Notes under the pieces: model-generated
The model's database searches: none
What the model was told of the DNA's origin: nothing
Seen by the model: the letters and a program-made list of their open reading frames with translations, nothing else
Position numbers and translations under genes: made by a program
Shown here: one piece after another, positions 40,095 to 48,889 of the stretch
Layout of the letters: each line of letters begins with the position of its first letter
Position numbering within the stretch: position 1 is the stretch's first letter
Origin: Amycolatopsis sp. CA-128772
Lineage (GTDB): Bacteria > Actinomycetota > Actinomycetes > Mycobacteriales > Pseudonocardiaceae
Length of the DNA: 64,000 nucleotides
Direction of reading: 5' to 3'
Assembly: GCF_002904295.1 (NCBI RefSeq)
Contig: NZ_PPHG01000078.1
Span: forward strand, 62,001 to 126,000

Positions 40095-40721
40095 TCAGGA
40101 GTCCTTGAGGGGGAAGCCGCCGCCGATGCCGCGCCAGGCCAGGTTGGCCGTCAGCGCAACCGCTTCCTCGCGGCTCATCGACTGGTGGTGGGCCAGCCAG
40201 AACCGCGCGCTGACCTGGCTCATCCCGACCAGCCCGACCGCCAGCAGCCGTGCCTTGTCCTCGTCGAGGCCCGCGTCCGCCGTGATCGTCTCGGTGATCG
40301 CGTCCACGCTCGCCGTCGTCGCCCGGTCGACCGCTTCCTGGACCGCCGGCTCGCCGCGCAGGTCCGACTCGAACACCATCCGGAACGCGCCCGCGTCGTT
40401 GCTGACGAAGTCGAAGAACGCCCCGACCGTCGCCGGGACGCGCTGGCGGTTCTCCGTGGTCGAGTCCAGTGCCGTCTGCACGCGCTTGACCAGCTCGTCG
40501 ACGTGGCTCTCCAGCAGCGCGATGTACAGATCGAGCTTGCCGGGGAAGTGCTGGTACAGCACGGGCTTCGACACGCCCGCGACCTCGGCGATCTCGTCCA
40601 TCGCGGCGGCGTGGTAGCCGTTCTCGGCGAAGACCCGCTGCGCCGCGGCGAGGAGCTGGGCCCGGCGCTCGGTCCGGGGCAGCCGCACCCCACGTTGCTG
40701 CACCCGCGTCATCTCCGTCAT
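40095..40721 (-). CDS. TetR-family regulator (Rv3208-type)
   Basis: This 208-residue repressor has an N-terminal helix-turn-helix (RRAQLLAAAQRVFAENGYHAAAMDEIAEVAG, VSKPVLYQHFPGKLDLY). The C-terminal domain contains FRMVFESDLRGEPAVQEAVD and WLAHHQSMSREEAVAL. Sequence and neighbourhood (divergent from a hydrolase gene, near DUF3107) fit Rv3208 of M. tuberculosis, as recalled. GGGAGG lies 6 nt before ATG 40721. Its 3' end is 8 nt from the palindrome shared with the convergent hydrolase gene. The regulated genes are unknown; its own promoter region is 113 bp long. Confidence 0.92.
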   Translation of the reverse strand: MTEMTRVQQRGVRLPRTERRAQLLAAAQRVFAENGYHAAAMDEIAEVAGVSKPVLYQHFPGKLDLYIALLESHVDELVKRVQTALDSTTENRQRVPATVGAFFDFVSNDAGAFRMVFESDLRGEPAVQEAVDRATTASVDAITETITADAGLDEDKARLLAVGLVGMSQVSARFWLAHHQSMSREEAVALTANLAWRGIGGGFPLKDS

Positions 40722-40834
40722 GCTCGTCCTCCCGTCATCGCTTCTTCGACGGGCGGGGTCGCCACCGCGTGAAGTCGCCCTGAAGATTACTCGCCGGTAT
40801 GTATGCCGTGCCACGGGTCGGGCATTCTGGACCT

Positions 40835-41812
40835 GTGAACACCCCCGCTCCGGCGCGGCCGCCGCTGACCCACGTGCCGCTCTCGACCAGGGCGTTGCCT
40901 TCGCTCGACCCGGTCCCACCGCCGTGGCCTGCGGCCTTCGAAGAGGCCGGCACCGCCCGGCTCCACGTCCGCCGCACGCCGGGCCCGGACGGCGTGCCCG
41001 CCGTCTACGTCCACGGCCTCGGCGGCTCGTCGACGAACTGGACCGACCTGGCCGCGCTGCTCGCCCCCGTCGCCGGCGGCACGGCGATCGACCTGCCCGG
41101 CTTCGGCTACTCCGAACCCGAAGAAGGCTTCGACTTCACGCTCCAGGCGCACGCCGACGTCGTCGTGAGGCACATCGAGGCCGTCGGCGGGCCGGTGCAC
41201 CTGTTCGGCAACTCGATGGGCGGCGCGATCGCGCTGCTGGTCGCGGCCCAGAAGCCGGAGCTGGTCAAGACGCTGACGCTGATCTCGCCGGCGGTGCCGG
41301 ACCTGCGTCTCGACCCGCGGCGGCTGTCGGACCCGCGGATGGCGTTCGCCTACCTGCCGCTGGTCGGCGCGCGCGTGCGGGCCCAGCTGGCCGCGCTCGG
41401 ACCGCGGGAACGCGCCGCGCAGGTCATCAAGCTGTGCTTCGCCGATCCGTCGCGGTTCCCGCAGAGCCGGCTCGACGAGCTGACCGAGGAACACGGCGCC
41501 CGCGCCGGATTCGCCTGGGCCGCGCCCGCGATGGCGCGCAGCACGTTCGCGATCTTCCGGGCGTGGTCGACGCTGGGGAAGGCGTCGCTGTGGTCGGTCG
41601 CGCCGCTCGTCAAGGCGCCGACGCTGGTCGTCTGGGGCCGGCAGGACCGCGTCATCTCGGTGAAGCGCGCCGCGCGGACCGCGCGGGCGATCCCGCGGGC
41701 CCGGTTGCTGGTGCTCCCGCGGACCGGGCACGTGGCGCAGATGGAGCGCCCGGTCGTCGTCGCGAAGGCCGTCCTGGGCATGTGGGAGCACGTCGAAGCG
41801 GGCACTTGGTAG
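40835..41812 (+). CDS. Alpha/beta-hydrolase
   Basis: The protein, about 325 residues, has VYVHGLGGSSTNW, nucleophile elbow FGNSMGGAIAL (Ser), WGRQDRVIS (Asp) and RTGHVAQMERP (His), so the triad is intact. A Pro-rich N-terminus (about 1-40) is unusual and its role unclear. GTG 40835 is chosen because CATTCT ends 6 nt before it; ATG 40799 would add 12 residues. The lid region is typical of C-C bond hydrolases or epoxide hydrolases, but the substrate cannot be assigned. It is followed by the DUF3152 protease gene. Confidence 0.88.
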   Translation: MNTPAPARPPLTHVPLSTRALPSLDPVPPPWPAAFEEAGTARLHVRRTPGPDGVPAVYVHGLGGSSTNWTDLAALLAPVAGGTAIDLPGFGYSEPEEGFDFTLQAHADVVVRHIEAVGGPVHLFGNSMGGAIALLVAAQKPELVKTLTLISPAVPDLRLDPRRLSDPRMAFAYLPLVGARVRAQLAALGPRERAAQVIKLCFADPSRFPQSRLDELTEEHGARAGFAWAAPAMARSTFAIFRAWSTLGKASLWSVAPLVKAPTLVVWGRQDRVISVKRAARTARAIPRARLLVLPRTGHVAQMERPVVVAKAVLGMWEHVEAGTW

Positions 41813-41893
41813 GCCGATCGGGTGACGGCGGGTTCACCCGATGATGCGCCAGTCGCCGATAACGGTTCGGTGGCGCTGTGGCACTCTGGTGCG

Positions 41894-43066
41894 GTGGACC
41901 GGGTGAAGCAGGACGCGCGAGGCGAAGATCGGCGGACGCCGCACCGCGCGTCGGCCCGCCGGACGCCGGACGCCGAGGACCACCCCCGCACCGGCCAGTA
42001 CCGCCCGGCCAAGGCGCCGGCGCAGCGCGTCGACGAGGACCGCTACCGCCCCGGCGGTCGCCGGACCAGCGCCGAGCCGCTGAGCGCGTCCTGGAAGCCG
42101 AAGGTCGAGCCGCGGCCGAAGGAGCCGGCCGAGGAGCCGTCGAAGTCGGGCATCGCGAAGCTGACGAAGACCTACGGCTGGCGCGTCTACGCCCTGCCGA
42201 TCCTGGTCGTGCTGACCGTGCTCGTCGTGGTCAACACGGCCAACAGCCCGGCCCAGCCGATCGCCGAGCAGGGGGCCGGCGAGTCCGCGACCGGCGTCGA
42301 CCCGGCGGGCGGCGACGGCTCCGGCGGCGCCATCGACGGCAACGGCGAGCAGCCCATCCCGGAGAACCCAGCCACCCCGGTCGACCTCAAGGTGCCGACC
42401 GCGGACCTGCCGGAGGGCATCCCGTTCACGCAGGCGGGCGCGGGCAAGTGGCACGTCGTTCCGGGCACCGGCCCGAAGATCGGCAACGGGAAGCTGTACA
42501 CCTACACCGTCGAGGTCGAGGACGGCATCGACCCGGCGAGCTACGCCGGTGACGACGCCTTCGCCACGGCCGTCCAGGGCACGCTGTCGAACCCCACCCA
42601 GGGCTGGACCTGGGACGGCAAGATCGCGTTCCAGCGGGTGGACGTCAACTTCCCGAACCCGTCGTTCAGGGTGAGCCTCACCACGCCGGAGACCACCCAC
42701 CGGCCGAACGCCTGCGGGTTCCAGATCAAGTTCGAAGCCTCCTGCTACCGCAAGAGCCTCGGCCGGGTGCTGATCAACCTGGCCCGCTGGGTGCGCGGCG
42801 CCAAGGCGTACGGCCCCGACATGACCGGGTACCGGCAGTACGCCATCAACCACGAGGTCGGGCACGCCCTGGGCAACCAGCACGTCGGCTGCCCCGGCAC
42901 CGACCAGCCGGCGCCGGTGATGATGCAGCAGTCGTTCGGCGTCTCCGACGACTACGTGTCGATGCTCAACGACATCCCCGGCGGCGACAAGGGCAAGGTG
43001 GCCAAGGACGGCCGCATCTGCAAGACGAACTCCTGGCCGAACCCCACCCCGCAGCCGCAGCAGTAG
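41894..43066 (+). CDS. Membrane-anchored DUF3152 metalloprotease-like protein
   Basis: The protein has 390 residues: a charged, disordered N-terminus (about 1-95), one membrane helix (about 100-120, VYALPILVVLTVLVVVN), a low-complexity linker, and an extracytoplasmic DUF3152 domain. Its zinc motif HEVGHALGNQH (HExxHxxGxxH) is of metzincin type, followed by PAPVMMQQS, which could supply the Met turn. It is the homologue of Rv3207c, upstream of moeZ as in mycobacteria (recalled). GTG 41894 is chosen with CACTCT 6 nt upstream; GTG 41822 in the same frame is an alternative. Proteolytic activity is inferred from the motif. Confidence 0.86.
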   Translation: MDRVKQDARGEDRRTPHRASARRTPDAEDHPRTGQYRPAKAPAQRVDEDRYRPGGRRTSAEPLSASWKPKVEPRPKEPAEEPSKSGIAKLTKTYGWRVYALPILVVLTVLVVVNTANSPAQPIAEQGAGESATGVDPAGGDGSGGAIDGNGEQPIPENPATPVDLKVPTADLPEGIPFTQAGAGKWHVVPGTGPKIGNGKLYTYTVEVEDGIDPASYAGDDAFATAVQGTLSNPTQGWTWDGKIAFQRVDVNFPNPSFRVSLTTPETTHRPNACGFQIKFEASCYRKSLGRVLINLARWVRGAKAYGPDMTGYRQYAINHEVGHALGNQHVGCPGTDQPAPVMMQQSFGVSDDYVSMLNDIPGGDKGKVAKDGRICKTNSWPNPTPQPQQ

Positions 43067-43160
43067 CGCTGTCCCGCAATGTGGAACCGGGAAGGCTTAT
43101 TTGCCTGCGCGCGTTGTGCATAGTGGGATGGACGCGATACGCGCGCGAGATGGAGGACCC

Positions 43161-44336
43161 ATGTCAGCACTGCCGCCGCTCGTCGAGCCGGCTGCCGAGC
43201 TCACCAAGGAAGAGGTGGCCCGGTACAGCCGTCACCTGATCATCCCCGACGTCGGGGTGAACGGGCAGAAGCGGCTGAAGAACGCGAAGGTCCTGGTGAT
43301 CGGGGCCGGCGGCCTCGGCAGCCCCGCGCTGCTGTACCTGGCCGCCGCCGGGGTCGGCACGCTCGGCATCGTCGACTTCGACGTCGTGGACGAGTCGAAC
43401 CTGCAGCGCCAGGTCATCCACGGCCAGTCCGACGTCGGCAAGCTCAAGGCCGCGTCCGCGCAGGAGTCGATCGCGGAGATCAACCCGCTGGTCAAGGTGC
43501 ACCTGCACACCGACCGGCTGGACTCCTCGAACGCGCTGGAGATCTTCGGGCAGTACGACCTGATCGTCGACGGCACCGACAACTTCGCCACGCGCTACCT
43601 GGTGAACGACGCCGCGGTGCTGCTGGGCAAGCCGTACGTCTGGGGCTCGATCTTCCGGTTCGAAGGCCAGGTCAGCGTGTTCTGGGAGGACGCGCCGAAC
43701 GGCAAGGGCCTCAACTACCGCGACCTCTACCCGGAGCCGCCGCCCCCGGGCATGGTCCCCTCCTGCGCCGAGGGTGGCGTGCTGGGCGTGCTGTGCGCGT
43801 CCATCGGCTCGATCATGGTGACCGAGGCGATCAAGCTCATCACCGGCATCGGCGAGACCCTGCTCGGGCGGCTGATCAGCTACGACGCGCTGGAGATGAA
43901 GTACCGCGAGGTCAAGATCCGCAAGGACCCGGACACGCCGAAGATCACCGAGCTGATCGACTACGAGGCGTTCTGCGGGGTCGTGTCCGACGAGGCTGCT
44001 TCGGCCGCGTCGGGCAGCACGATCACGCCGGCGGAGCTCAAGGCCAAGTTCGACAGCGGCGAGAATTTCGCGCTGATCGACGTCCGCGAGTTGCACGAGT
44101 ACGAGATCGTCAACATCAAGGGCGCAACGCTGATCCCGAAGGACCGGATCCTTTCGGGTGAGGCGCTGGCCGAGCTGCCGCAGGACAAGCCGATCGTCCT
44201 GCACTGCAAGTCGGGTGCCCGGTCCGCCGAGGCCCTCGCCGCCCTGCACGCGGCCGGTTTCAAGGACGCGACGCACCTCGGCGGCGGCGTGCTCGCCTGG
44301 GCGAAGCAGATCGACCCGAGCCTGCCGACCTACTGA
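43161..44336 (+). CDS. moeZ: MoeZ: adenylyltransferase/sulfurtransferase for molybdopterin and thiolated cofactors
   Basis: This 391-residue protein has two domains. The E1-like MoeB/ThiF domain (about 15-270) includes VIGAGGLGSPALLYLAAAGVG, Arg finger SNLQRQVIHG, VDGTDNF and Cys in GVLGVLCASIG. The C-terminal rhodanese domain (about 290-391) has active-site Cys in HCKSGARS. In actinobacteria MoeZ adenylates and thiocarboxylates sulfur-carrier proteins such as MoaD and CysO. The zinc CxxC pairs of E. coli MoeB are not seen. ATG 43161 has GGAGGA upstream. Its product may help supply molybdenum cofactor for the nitrate reductase encoded 1 kb downstream. Confidence 0.95.
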   Translation: MSALPPLVEPAAELTKEEVARYSRHLIIPDVGVNGQKRLKNAKVLVIGAGGLGSPALLYLAAAGVGTLGIVDFDVVDESNLQRQVIHGQSDVGKLKAASAQESIAEINPLVKVHLHTDRLDSSNALEIFGQYDLIVDGTDNFATRYLVNDAAVLLGKPYVWGSIFRFEGQVSVFWEDAPNGKGLNYRDLYPEPPPPGMVPSCAEGGVLGVLCASIGSIMVTEAIKLITGIGETLLGRLISYDALEMKYREVKIRKDPDTPKITELIDYEAFCGVVSDEAASAASGSTITPAELKAKFDSGENFALIDVRELHEYEIVNIKGATLIPKDRILSGEALAELPQDKPIVLHCKSGARSAEALAALHAAGFKDATHLGGGVLAWAKQIDPSLPTY

Positions 44337-44410
44337 CAGTGGGTGTTCGCCCGGCCGGGAAACCGTGTGTGAGCAGCGCGTCTTCTCATTCGTGGAACCC
44401 CCCGGCCGGG

Positions 44411-44416
44411 TAACGT
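44411..44416 (+). promoter_or_regulatory. Candidate -10 hexamer (TAACGT) of the TIGR02569 gene
   Basis: TANNNT with a 7-nt gap to GTG 44424, consistent with a leaderless transcript. Confidence 0.45.
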
Positions 44417-44423
44417 CACGCTC

Positions 44424-45221
44424 GTGCGGTCAACCCTCGAACGTCCTCCGGCGCACGTCTGCGCGGCCTTCGGCGGCCCCGCCGGCGTCGCCGAGCGGCT
44501 GCCGGACTCGACGGCGTGGCGCGTCGGCGACCTCGTGCTCAAGCCGGTCACGGACAAGGTCCGGACGCTGTGGACCGCGCACGCGCTCGACTACGTCCGC
44601 GAGCCGGACTTGCGGGTCGGCAAGCCGGCCCGCTCGACGGACGGCCGCTGGATCGTCGGCGGCTGGACGGCATCCAGGTTCATCCCCGGCACGCCGGAGC
44701 ACCGCGGCGACGCCTCGGTGCTGGCGGCGGTCAAGCTGCACCGCGCGACGGTGGGCCTGCCCCGGCCGGACTTCCTCGACGCCCGCAAGGACGTCGACGC
44801 GGTGGCCGACCGCGTGGCGTGGGAGGAATTCGAGGTCCCCCTGGAGGAGACGAAGGGCGGCCGCTGGTTCGAGGTCCTCGCCGGCGCGCGCCGGCCGATC
44901 GGCCTCCCAGCACAGGTGGCCCACGGCGAGCTGCTGGCGGGCCTGCTGTTCGACGGCGATGCCGGCCCGGGTCTGGTCGACTTCGTGCCGTACTACCGCC
45001 CGGGCGAGTACGGCGCGGCAATCGTCGCGGTGGACGCGCTCGCATGGGGCGGAGCGGGCCGCGACCTGCTGGAACGCTGGGCGCACCTGCCGGAGTGGCC
45101 ACAGCTGCTGCTGCGCGCGGTGTTGTTCCGACTGGCGTCGAACGCACTGAACCCCCGCTCGACGCAGGCATCGTTGGACGGCCTGCGCGCGGCGGCGCGC
45201 GAGGTGTCCGGCGTCTTGTGA
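44424..45221 (+). CDS. TIGR02569-family actinobacterial protein
   Basis: This 265-residue protein has the family features AWRVGDLVLKPVTDKVRTLWTAHALDYV near the N-terminus, VPYYRPGEYGAAIVAVDALAWGGAG near residue 190, and LFRLASNALNPRSTQASLDGL at the end. The fold is weakly related to kinase-like (APH) proteins. The family is confined to actinobacteria, and the M. tuberculosis member Rv3205c also follows moeZ/moeB (recalled). Function is unknown. GTG 44424 is supported by the upstream TAACGT. Confidence 0.85.
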   Translation: MRSTLERPPAHVCAAFGGPAGVAERLPDSTAWRVGDLVLKPVTDKVRTLWTAHALDYVREPDLRVGKPARSTDGRWIVGGWTASRFIPGTPEHRGDASVLAAVKLHRATVGLPRPDFLDARKDVDAVADRVAWEEFEVPLEETKGGRWFEVLAGARRPIGLPAQVAHGELLAGLLFDGDAGPGLVDFVPYYRPGEYGAAIVAVDALAWGGAGRDLLERWAHLPEWPQLLLRAVLFRLASNALNPRSTQASLDGLRAAAREVSGVL

Positions 45222-45330
45222 CCCACATCGCAAAGCCCACGGGTCATCCCGGCAATGCGGCGCTGACCTCCGCACTCCCGCCAGGTGGACAGCGATCTCA
45301 CCGGCTGACCGCCGGACACACAGCCGTAAT

Positions 45331-45367
45331 GTCAACTGCCTGAAACATTCGGTCGAATCCGGTTAAC
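45331..45367. promoter_or_regulatory. Candidate GlnR site and nearby symmetric elements upstream of the nitrate operon
   Basis: GTCAA-N6-GAAAC (45331-45346) approximates the actinobacterial GlnR box (GTNAC-N6-GAAAC), with one mismatch in the first half. ATTCG-GT-CGAAT (45347-45358) is a perfect inverted repeat directly after it, and GTTAAC is at 45362-45367. GlnR control of nitrate genes is established in Amycolatopsis and Streptomyces as I recall; this particular site is inferred. Confidence 0.5.
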
Positions 45368-45416
45368 AAGGCCTCCTTAGCGTCAGGGCAAGCCCGAAAC
45401 GCCGAGGAGGTGCCCG

Positions 45417-47465
45417 ATGCCGCAGGTCGACACCCACTGCCCGTACTGCGCCCTGCAGTGCGGGATGAGCCTCGACGGCACCCGCGTCACGCCGCGGGAC
45501 TTCCCGGTCAACGCCGGCGGCCTGTGCCAGAAGGGCTGGACGTCCGGCTCGCTCCTCACCAGCCCGAAGCGGCTGACCACGCCGATGCTGCGCGTGAACG
45601 GTGCACTCGAGCCGGTCAGCTGGGACTTCGCCCTCGACTACGTCGCCCGCAAGCTGGCCGAAATCCAGGACGCACACGGTCCGGACGGGGTCGCGATCTT
45701 CGGCGGCGGCGGGCTGACCAACGAAAAGGCGTACCTGCTGGGCAAGTTCGCCCGGGTCGCGCTCGGTACCTCGCAGATCGACTACAACGGCCGGTGGTGC
45801 ATGTCGTCGGCCGCCGCCGCGGGGATGAAGGCGTTCGGGGCCGACCGGGGGATGCCGTTCCCCGTCACCGACCTCAAGGACGCCGACGTCGTGCTGCTGG
45901 CCGGGGCGAACCCGGCCGAGACGATGCCGCCGTTCACCCAGCACCTGCGCGGCAGCGACCTGATCGTCGTCGACCCGCGGCGCACCCCGACCGCCGAGCT
46001 GGCCAGTCTGCACCTGGCCCCCGCGCCCGGCACGGACCTCGCGCTGGCGCTGGGCATCCTGCACGCCGTCGTCGAAGGCGGCCACCTCGATTGGTCCTAT
46101 GTGGACGACCGGACGAGCGGCTTCGCCGAGATGTGGCGGATCGCCGCGAGCTGGTGGCCGGAGCGTGCCGAGCGCGTCACCGGTGTCTCGGCCGCCGACA
46201 TGCGACTCGCCGCCGAGAAGCTCGCCAACGCCCGCAACGCCTACGTCCTCACCGCGCGCGGCACCGAGCAGCACGCCACCGGCACCGCGACCGTCGGCGC
46301 CTGGATCAACCTCGCGCTGGCCCTCGGCCTGCCCGGTCGCCAGGGTTCCGGCTACGGCTGCCTCACCGGCCAGGGCAACGGCCAGGGCGGCCGCGAGCAC
46401 GGCCAGAAGGCCGACCAGCTGCCCGGCTACCGCAAGCTCGACGACCCCGTCGCACGCGAGTACGTCGCCGGCGTCTGGGGCGTCGACGCGGACAGCCTGC
46501 CCGGCCCCGGCCGCTCGGCGACCGAACTGCTCGACGCGCTCGGCCAGGAGGACGGCCCGAAGGCACTGATGGTCTTCGGCAGCAACGTGGTCGTCTCGGC
46601 GCCGCGCTCGCAGCGTGTCCAGGACCGCCTGACGTCGCTGGACTTCCTGGTCGTCGCCGACTTCGTGCTGTCGGAAACCGCGGCGCTCGCCGACGTCGTC
46701 CTGCCGGTCACGCAGTGGGCCGAAGAGGACGGCACGCTCACCAACCTCGAAGGCCGGATCCTGCTGCGGCGCCGGGCGTTGACACCGCCGCCGGGTGTCC
46801 GGTCCGATTTGGACGTCCTCAGCGGACTCGCCGGGCGGCTCGGCCAGCCGGACGGCCGGTTCCCGGCCGACGCCGAGACGGTGTTCGAGGAGCTGCGGAT
46901 CGCGTCGAAGGGCGGCATCGCCGACTACTCCGGCGTCAGCTACGACCGGCTGCGCGACGGTGAGGCCCTGCACTGGCCGGTGCCGGAGAGCGACCACCCC
47001 GGTACGCCGCGGATGTTCCTCGACACGTTCGCCCACCCGGACGGCCGCGCGCGGTTCGTGCCGGTCGAGCACACCGGTCCGGCCGAGCTGCCGGACGACG
47101 AATTCCCGTTGCAGGCCACCACCGGCCGCGTGCTGCAGCACTACCAGTCGGGCACGCAGACGCGGCTGATCAGCGAGCTCAACGAGGTCGTCCCCGAGGC
47201 GTTCGTCGAGGTCCACCCGGACACCGCCAAGCGTGCCGGGCTCGAAGAAGGCGATCGGGCGCTGGTCCGGTCGCGTCGCGGCGAAACCGTGGCAAAAGTG
47301 CGATTCGTCCAGTCGTTGAAACCCGACCTCGTCTTCCTGCCGTTCCACTTCCCGGGTGAGCAGCGCGCCAACCTGTTCACCAACCCGGCGCTCGACCCGG
47401 TCTCCCGGATGCCGGAGTTCAAGGTGTGTGCCGTGTCCTTGTCTACAGTGGATGGTGCCGCGTGA
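45417..47465 (+). CDS. nasC: Assimilatory nitrate reductase, molybdopterin catalytic subunit
   Basis: This 682-residue bis-MGD oxidoreductase reduces nitrate to nitrite in the cytosol. Cys8, Cys11, Cys15 and Cys37 (HCPYCALQC...GGLCQKG) bind a 4Fe-4S cluster. The Mo-ligand Cys lies in YNGRWCMSSAAAAG. Further motifs are GANPAETMPP, GYGCLTGQGNGQGGREHGQ and, in the C-terminal molydopterin-binding domain, TGRVLQHYQSGTQTR. It is close to NasC/NarB length and lacks the extra C-terminal Fe-S/flavin domains; electrons presumably come from the next gene's product. ATG 45417 has GGAGG upstream. It overlaps the flavoprotein gene by 4 nt. The symbol follows common usage for this subunit. Confidence 0.93.
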   Translation: MPQVDTHCPYCALQCGMSLDGTRVTPRDFPVNAGGLCQKGWTSGSLLTSPKRLTTPMLRVNGALEPVSWDFALDYVARKLAEIQDAHGPDGVAIFGGGGLTNEKAYLLGKFARVALGTSQIDYNGRWCMSSAAAAGMKAFGADRGMPFPVTDLKDADVVLLAGANPAETMPPFTQHLRGSDLIVVDPRRTPTAELASLHLAPAPGTDLALALGILHAVVEGGHLDWSYVDDRTSGFAEMWRIAASWWPERAERVTGVSAADMRLAAEKLANARNAYVLTARGTEQHATGTATVGAWINLALALGLPGRQGSGYGCLTGQGNGQGGREHGQKADQLPGYRKLDDPVAREYVAGVWGVDADSLPGPGRSATELLDALGQEDGPKALMVFGSNVVVSAPRSQRVQDRLTSLDFLVVADFVLSETAALADVVLPVTQWAEEDGTLTNLEGRILLRRRALTPPPGVRSDLDVLSGLAGRLGQPDGRFPADAETVFEELRIASKGGIADYSGVSYDRLRDGEALHWPVPESDHPGTPRMFLDTFAHPDGRARFVPVEHTGPAELPDDEFPLQATTGRVLQHYQSGTQTRLISELNEVVPEAFVEVHPDTAKRAGLEEGDRALVRSRRGETVAKVRFVQSLKPDLVFLPFHFPGEQRANLFTNPALDPVSRMPEFKVCAVSLSTVDGAA

Positions 47466-48889
47466 GCCCTCGTGAAGTCGTCATCGTCGGCTACGGCATG
47501 GCCGGGGCCCGGCTCGCCGACGAAATCCGCCGCCGCGACCCGATCGCCGAGCGGGTGCGGCTGACCGTCCTCGGCGCCGAAAAGCACGCCGCCTACAACC
47601 GGGTGCTGCTGTCCGCCGTCGTCGCCGGCGGGATGAGCGCCGAGAGCGTCCGCCTGCACGACGACGAATGGGCGCAGCGGCACAACATCGACCTGCGGCT
47701 CGGTGTCGACGTCGGCCGCATCGACCGCGAGAAGCGCTGTGTCGAGCTGGCCGACGGCTCCGCCGTCGACTACGACGCCCTGGTCCTCGCCACCGGCGCC
47801 AACCCGTGGATCCCGCCGGTGGAGGGCCTCGAAGCCGGACCCGGCGTGGTTGCCTTCCGCAGTCTCGACGACTGCGCCAAGATCCTCGACGCCGCCCGCT
47901 TCGGCGCGCCGGTCGCGGTGCTCGGCGGCGGCCTGCTCGGCCTCGAAGCCGCCCGCGGCCTGGCCGGGCGCGGCAACCAGGTGACCGTCGTGCACCCGCT
48001 CGGCCACGTCATGGAACGCCAGCTCGACCCGGCCGCCGGGCACGTGCTCGCCCGCCAGCTGACCGGCATGGGCGTGACGTTCCGGTTCGGCGCCACCGCC
48101 GCCCGCTACCTGCCCGGCGACGGGCTCAAGCTCGACGACGGCAGCCTCGTCCCGGCCGACCTGGTCGTGGTCGCCGCCGGTGTCCGCGCCGAGACGAGCC
48201 TGGCCGCCGAAGCCGGCCTCGACGTCGACATGGGGATCCTCGTCGACGACGTCCTGCGCACCAGCGACGGCCGCATCCACGCCCTCGGCGACTGCGCCCG
48301 CCACCCCGGCGCCCCGGCCGGGCTGATCCAGCCCGCCTGGGAGCAGGCCGAGGTCCTCGCCGACGTCCTGACCGGCACCAACGCCGCCGCCCGCTACCGC
48401 GGCACGACGGCGGTCACCCGGCTCAAGGCCCGCGGCATCGACCTCGCCGCGCTGGGCGAGACGCAGCTCGAAGCGTCCGACGGCGGCGCCGAGGTGCTGA
48501 CGTTCAACGACCCCACCGGCGGCCGGTACGGCAAGCTCGTCGTCCGCGAAAACCGCGTGACCGGGGCGATCCTGCTCGGCCTGCCCGACGCGGCCGCGAC
48601 CATCACCCAGTTCCACGACCGCGGGACGCCGCTGCCGGAAGACCGGCTCGCCGTCCTGCTCGGCCGCGCGCTGCCCAGCGGCAGCACCCCCGCGGCCAGC
48701 CCCGGCGACCTGCCCGCGGCGGCGGTGATCTGCCGCTGCAACAACGTGACCAAGGGCCGGCTGATCGAAGCCTGGAAGGCCGGGGCCACCGACACTCCCG
48801 CACTGGCGCGGGCCACGCGAGCGACGACGGGCTGCGGCGGGTGCACCGACACCGTCGGCGGCATCGCCAACTGGCTCGCGGCGCAATGA
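47462..48889 (+). CDS. FAD-dependent NAD(P)H oxidoreductase with BFD-like [2Fe-2S] domain, nitrate reductase electron-transfer partner
   Basis: The protein has 475 residues. The N-terminal pyridine nucleotide-disulfide type domain has FAD motif VIVGYGMAGARLADEI, NAD motif VAVLGGGLLGLEAARGL and the second FAD motif IHALGDCARHP. A BFD-like domain at the end (about 420-475) carries CRCNNVTKG and GCGGC, which bind a [2Fe-2S] cluster. It resembles the N-terminal half of NirB and NasB-type electron-transfer subunits. It likely passes electrons from NAD(P)H to the nitrate reductase. GTG 47462 is in a GTGA overlap with the reductase gene, and it overlaps the transporter gene by ATGA. Confidence 0.9.
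   Translation: MSPREVVIVGYGMAGARLADEIRRRDPIAERVRLTVLGAEKHAAYNRVLLSAVVAGGMSAESVRLHDDEWAQRHNIDLRLGVDVGRIDREKRCVELADGSAVDYDALVLATGANPWIPPVEGLEAGPGVVAFRSLDDCAKILDAARFGAPVAVLGGGLLGLEAARGLAGRGNQVTVVHPLGHVMERQLDPAAGHVLARQLTGMGVTFRFGATAARYLPGDGLKLDDGSLVPADLVVVAAGVRAETSLAAEAGLDVDMGILVDDVLRTSDGRIHALGDCARHPGAPAGLIQPAWEQAEVLADVLTGTNAAARYRGTTAVTRLKARGIDLAALGETQLEASDGGAEVLTFNDPTGGRYGKLVVRENRVTGAILLGLPDAAATITQFHDRGTPLPEDRLAVLLGRALPSGSTPAASPGDLPAAAVICRCNNVTKGRLIEAWKAGATDTPALARATRATTGCGGCTDTVGGIANWLAAQ

Noticed and set aside
44337..44423. Paired CCCGGCCGGG motifs after moeZ as a terminator
   Set aside because: Each copy is self-complementary but too short, and the long separation between copies makes a stable hairpin doubtful.
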